From Pelargonium cotyledonis (taxonomy: Eukaryota > Streptophyta > Magnoliopsida > Geraniales > Geraniaceae), in assembly GCA_036897625.1 (NCBI GenBank), contig JAYMTA010000321.1, forward strand, positions 1-31,502: a DNA stretch of 31,502 nt, in the 5' to 3' direction. The notes under the pieces were generated by a model that was not told the DNA's origin, did not search any database, and was given only the letters and a program-made list of their open reading frames with translations. This document shows, in pieces, positions 30,960-31,502 of this stretch; position 1 is the first letter of the stretch; every line of letters starts with the position of its first letter. The position numbers and the translations under genes were made by a program.

Positions 30960-31502
30960 ATTGTAAGAGATAAGTAAACAACTCAAACAAGATTATAAGT
31001 GAATTTTCTAAGCTTGTACTATATCTAAACCACTTAACCTTGACCATTTTACCAAACGAAACCAATAAAATATTCATACCCATCTCATGAATTTAAAAGC
31101 ACGGAGTGCCCACTAGATCCCTAGTATTTATACAGGGCAGTGAAAATTTCTTCATTTTTTACCTTGTGTTAAAAGGAAACAAACCAGGATGTATATAATT
31201 AAAATTATATTATATATAACTGAGATTAAGTTTAAGGCTACAACAAACAAACTAAGCATTGGTAATGAAACCTACACAAAGCCTTCTTTTGATTAAAAGA
31301 GAGTCCATTTTCAGTACTAATGAAAGCAGCTCAGCTTCTCTATACAAATGAACTCCTCCTAAAAGACAGCACCATCACTGAGGTATTTATCAACTTCATA
31401 GATACTTACTTTTCCCTTCTTTTCTTCTTCCTATAAATGTGTATTTTTATCGGCTTTTTGTGGGTTCCAACCCCGAAGGCCACCCCCAAACAAGCCACCC
31501 CC
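30960..31502. other. Intergenic DNA to window end; possible terminal exon of a minus-strand gene
   Basis: Mostly AT-rich. Near the end, the minus strand shows an acceptor-like ATTTATAG followed by an open frame from about 31432 to a TAG at about 31365 (EEEKKGKVSIYEVDKYLSDGAVF would be split over this stretch; key residues YEVDKYLSDG). It could be the last exon of a gene lying beyond the right edge, but the protein was not recognised and the upstream exon is outside the window. Confidence 0.2.

Noticed and set aside
1..31502. CRISPR arrays, bacterial operons, phage or organelle sequence
   Set aside because: No regularly spaced identical repeats, ribosome binding sites or polycistronic gene packing. 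Intron-rich genes and plant families point to nuclear plant DNA throughout.

Overview
The window looks like nuclear DNA from a flowering plant, most likely a eudicot. It is AT-rich and its genes have many short exons with GT..AG introns. Three plant gene families are recognisable, and the spaces between genes and some introns are full of small transposable-element relics. Nothing looks bacterial, viral or organellar. No coherent new biological system is visible; the interest lies in gene duplication and decay and in several well-delimited mobile-element insertions.

Layout. (1) 652-4034, minus: a complete 10-exon pinin/SDK/memA gene (423 aa). (2) 4565-4922: a short Helitron-like element. (3) 5293-9885, minus: two tandem F-box/DUF295 genes. 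The copy at 5293-6909 is broken by a frameshift and carries a duplicated F-box; the copy at 8509-9885 is intact (401 aa). A 5'-truncated LINE fragment with target-site duplication lies between them. (4) 10034-16280: accessory sequence with a small C2H2-like ORF, a tRNA-derived SINE-like segment, a third F-box copy in inverted orientation (12833-13858, multiply broken), a direct duplication flanking that copy, and a second LINE RNase H remnant. (5) 16281-17099: a Mutator-like element with about 168-bp terminal inverted repeats, an exact 9-bp target-site duplication and a gene-like interior. (6) 18121-19296, plus: an intronless-CDS ROH1/BYPASS1-related (DUF793) gene with a probable 5'-UTR intron. 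(7) 20699-29392, minus: a 15-exon FAM135-like DUF676 serine-esterase gene (804 aa). It has one GC-AG intron, a hAT-type MITE in intron 13 and a solo LTR in intron 2. (8) 30084-30796: a retroposed, poly(A)-tailed element with a 10-bp target-site duplication, followed by a 69-bp tandem repeat.

The three complete single-copy genes (pinin, ROH1-like, FAM135-like) look like ordinary housekeeping or signalling genes with no evident shared pathway. The F-box cluster is a local birth-and-death family. Exon models were built by hand from reading frame, splice consensus and remembered family motifs; no transcript data were available.
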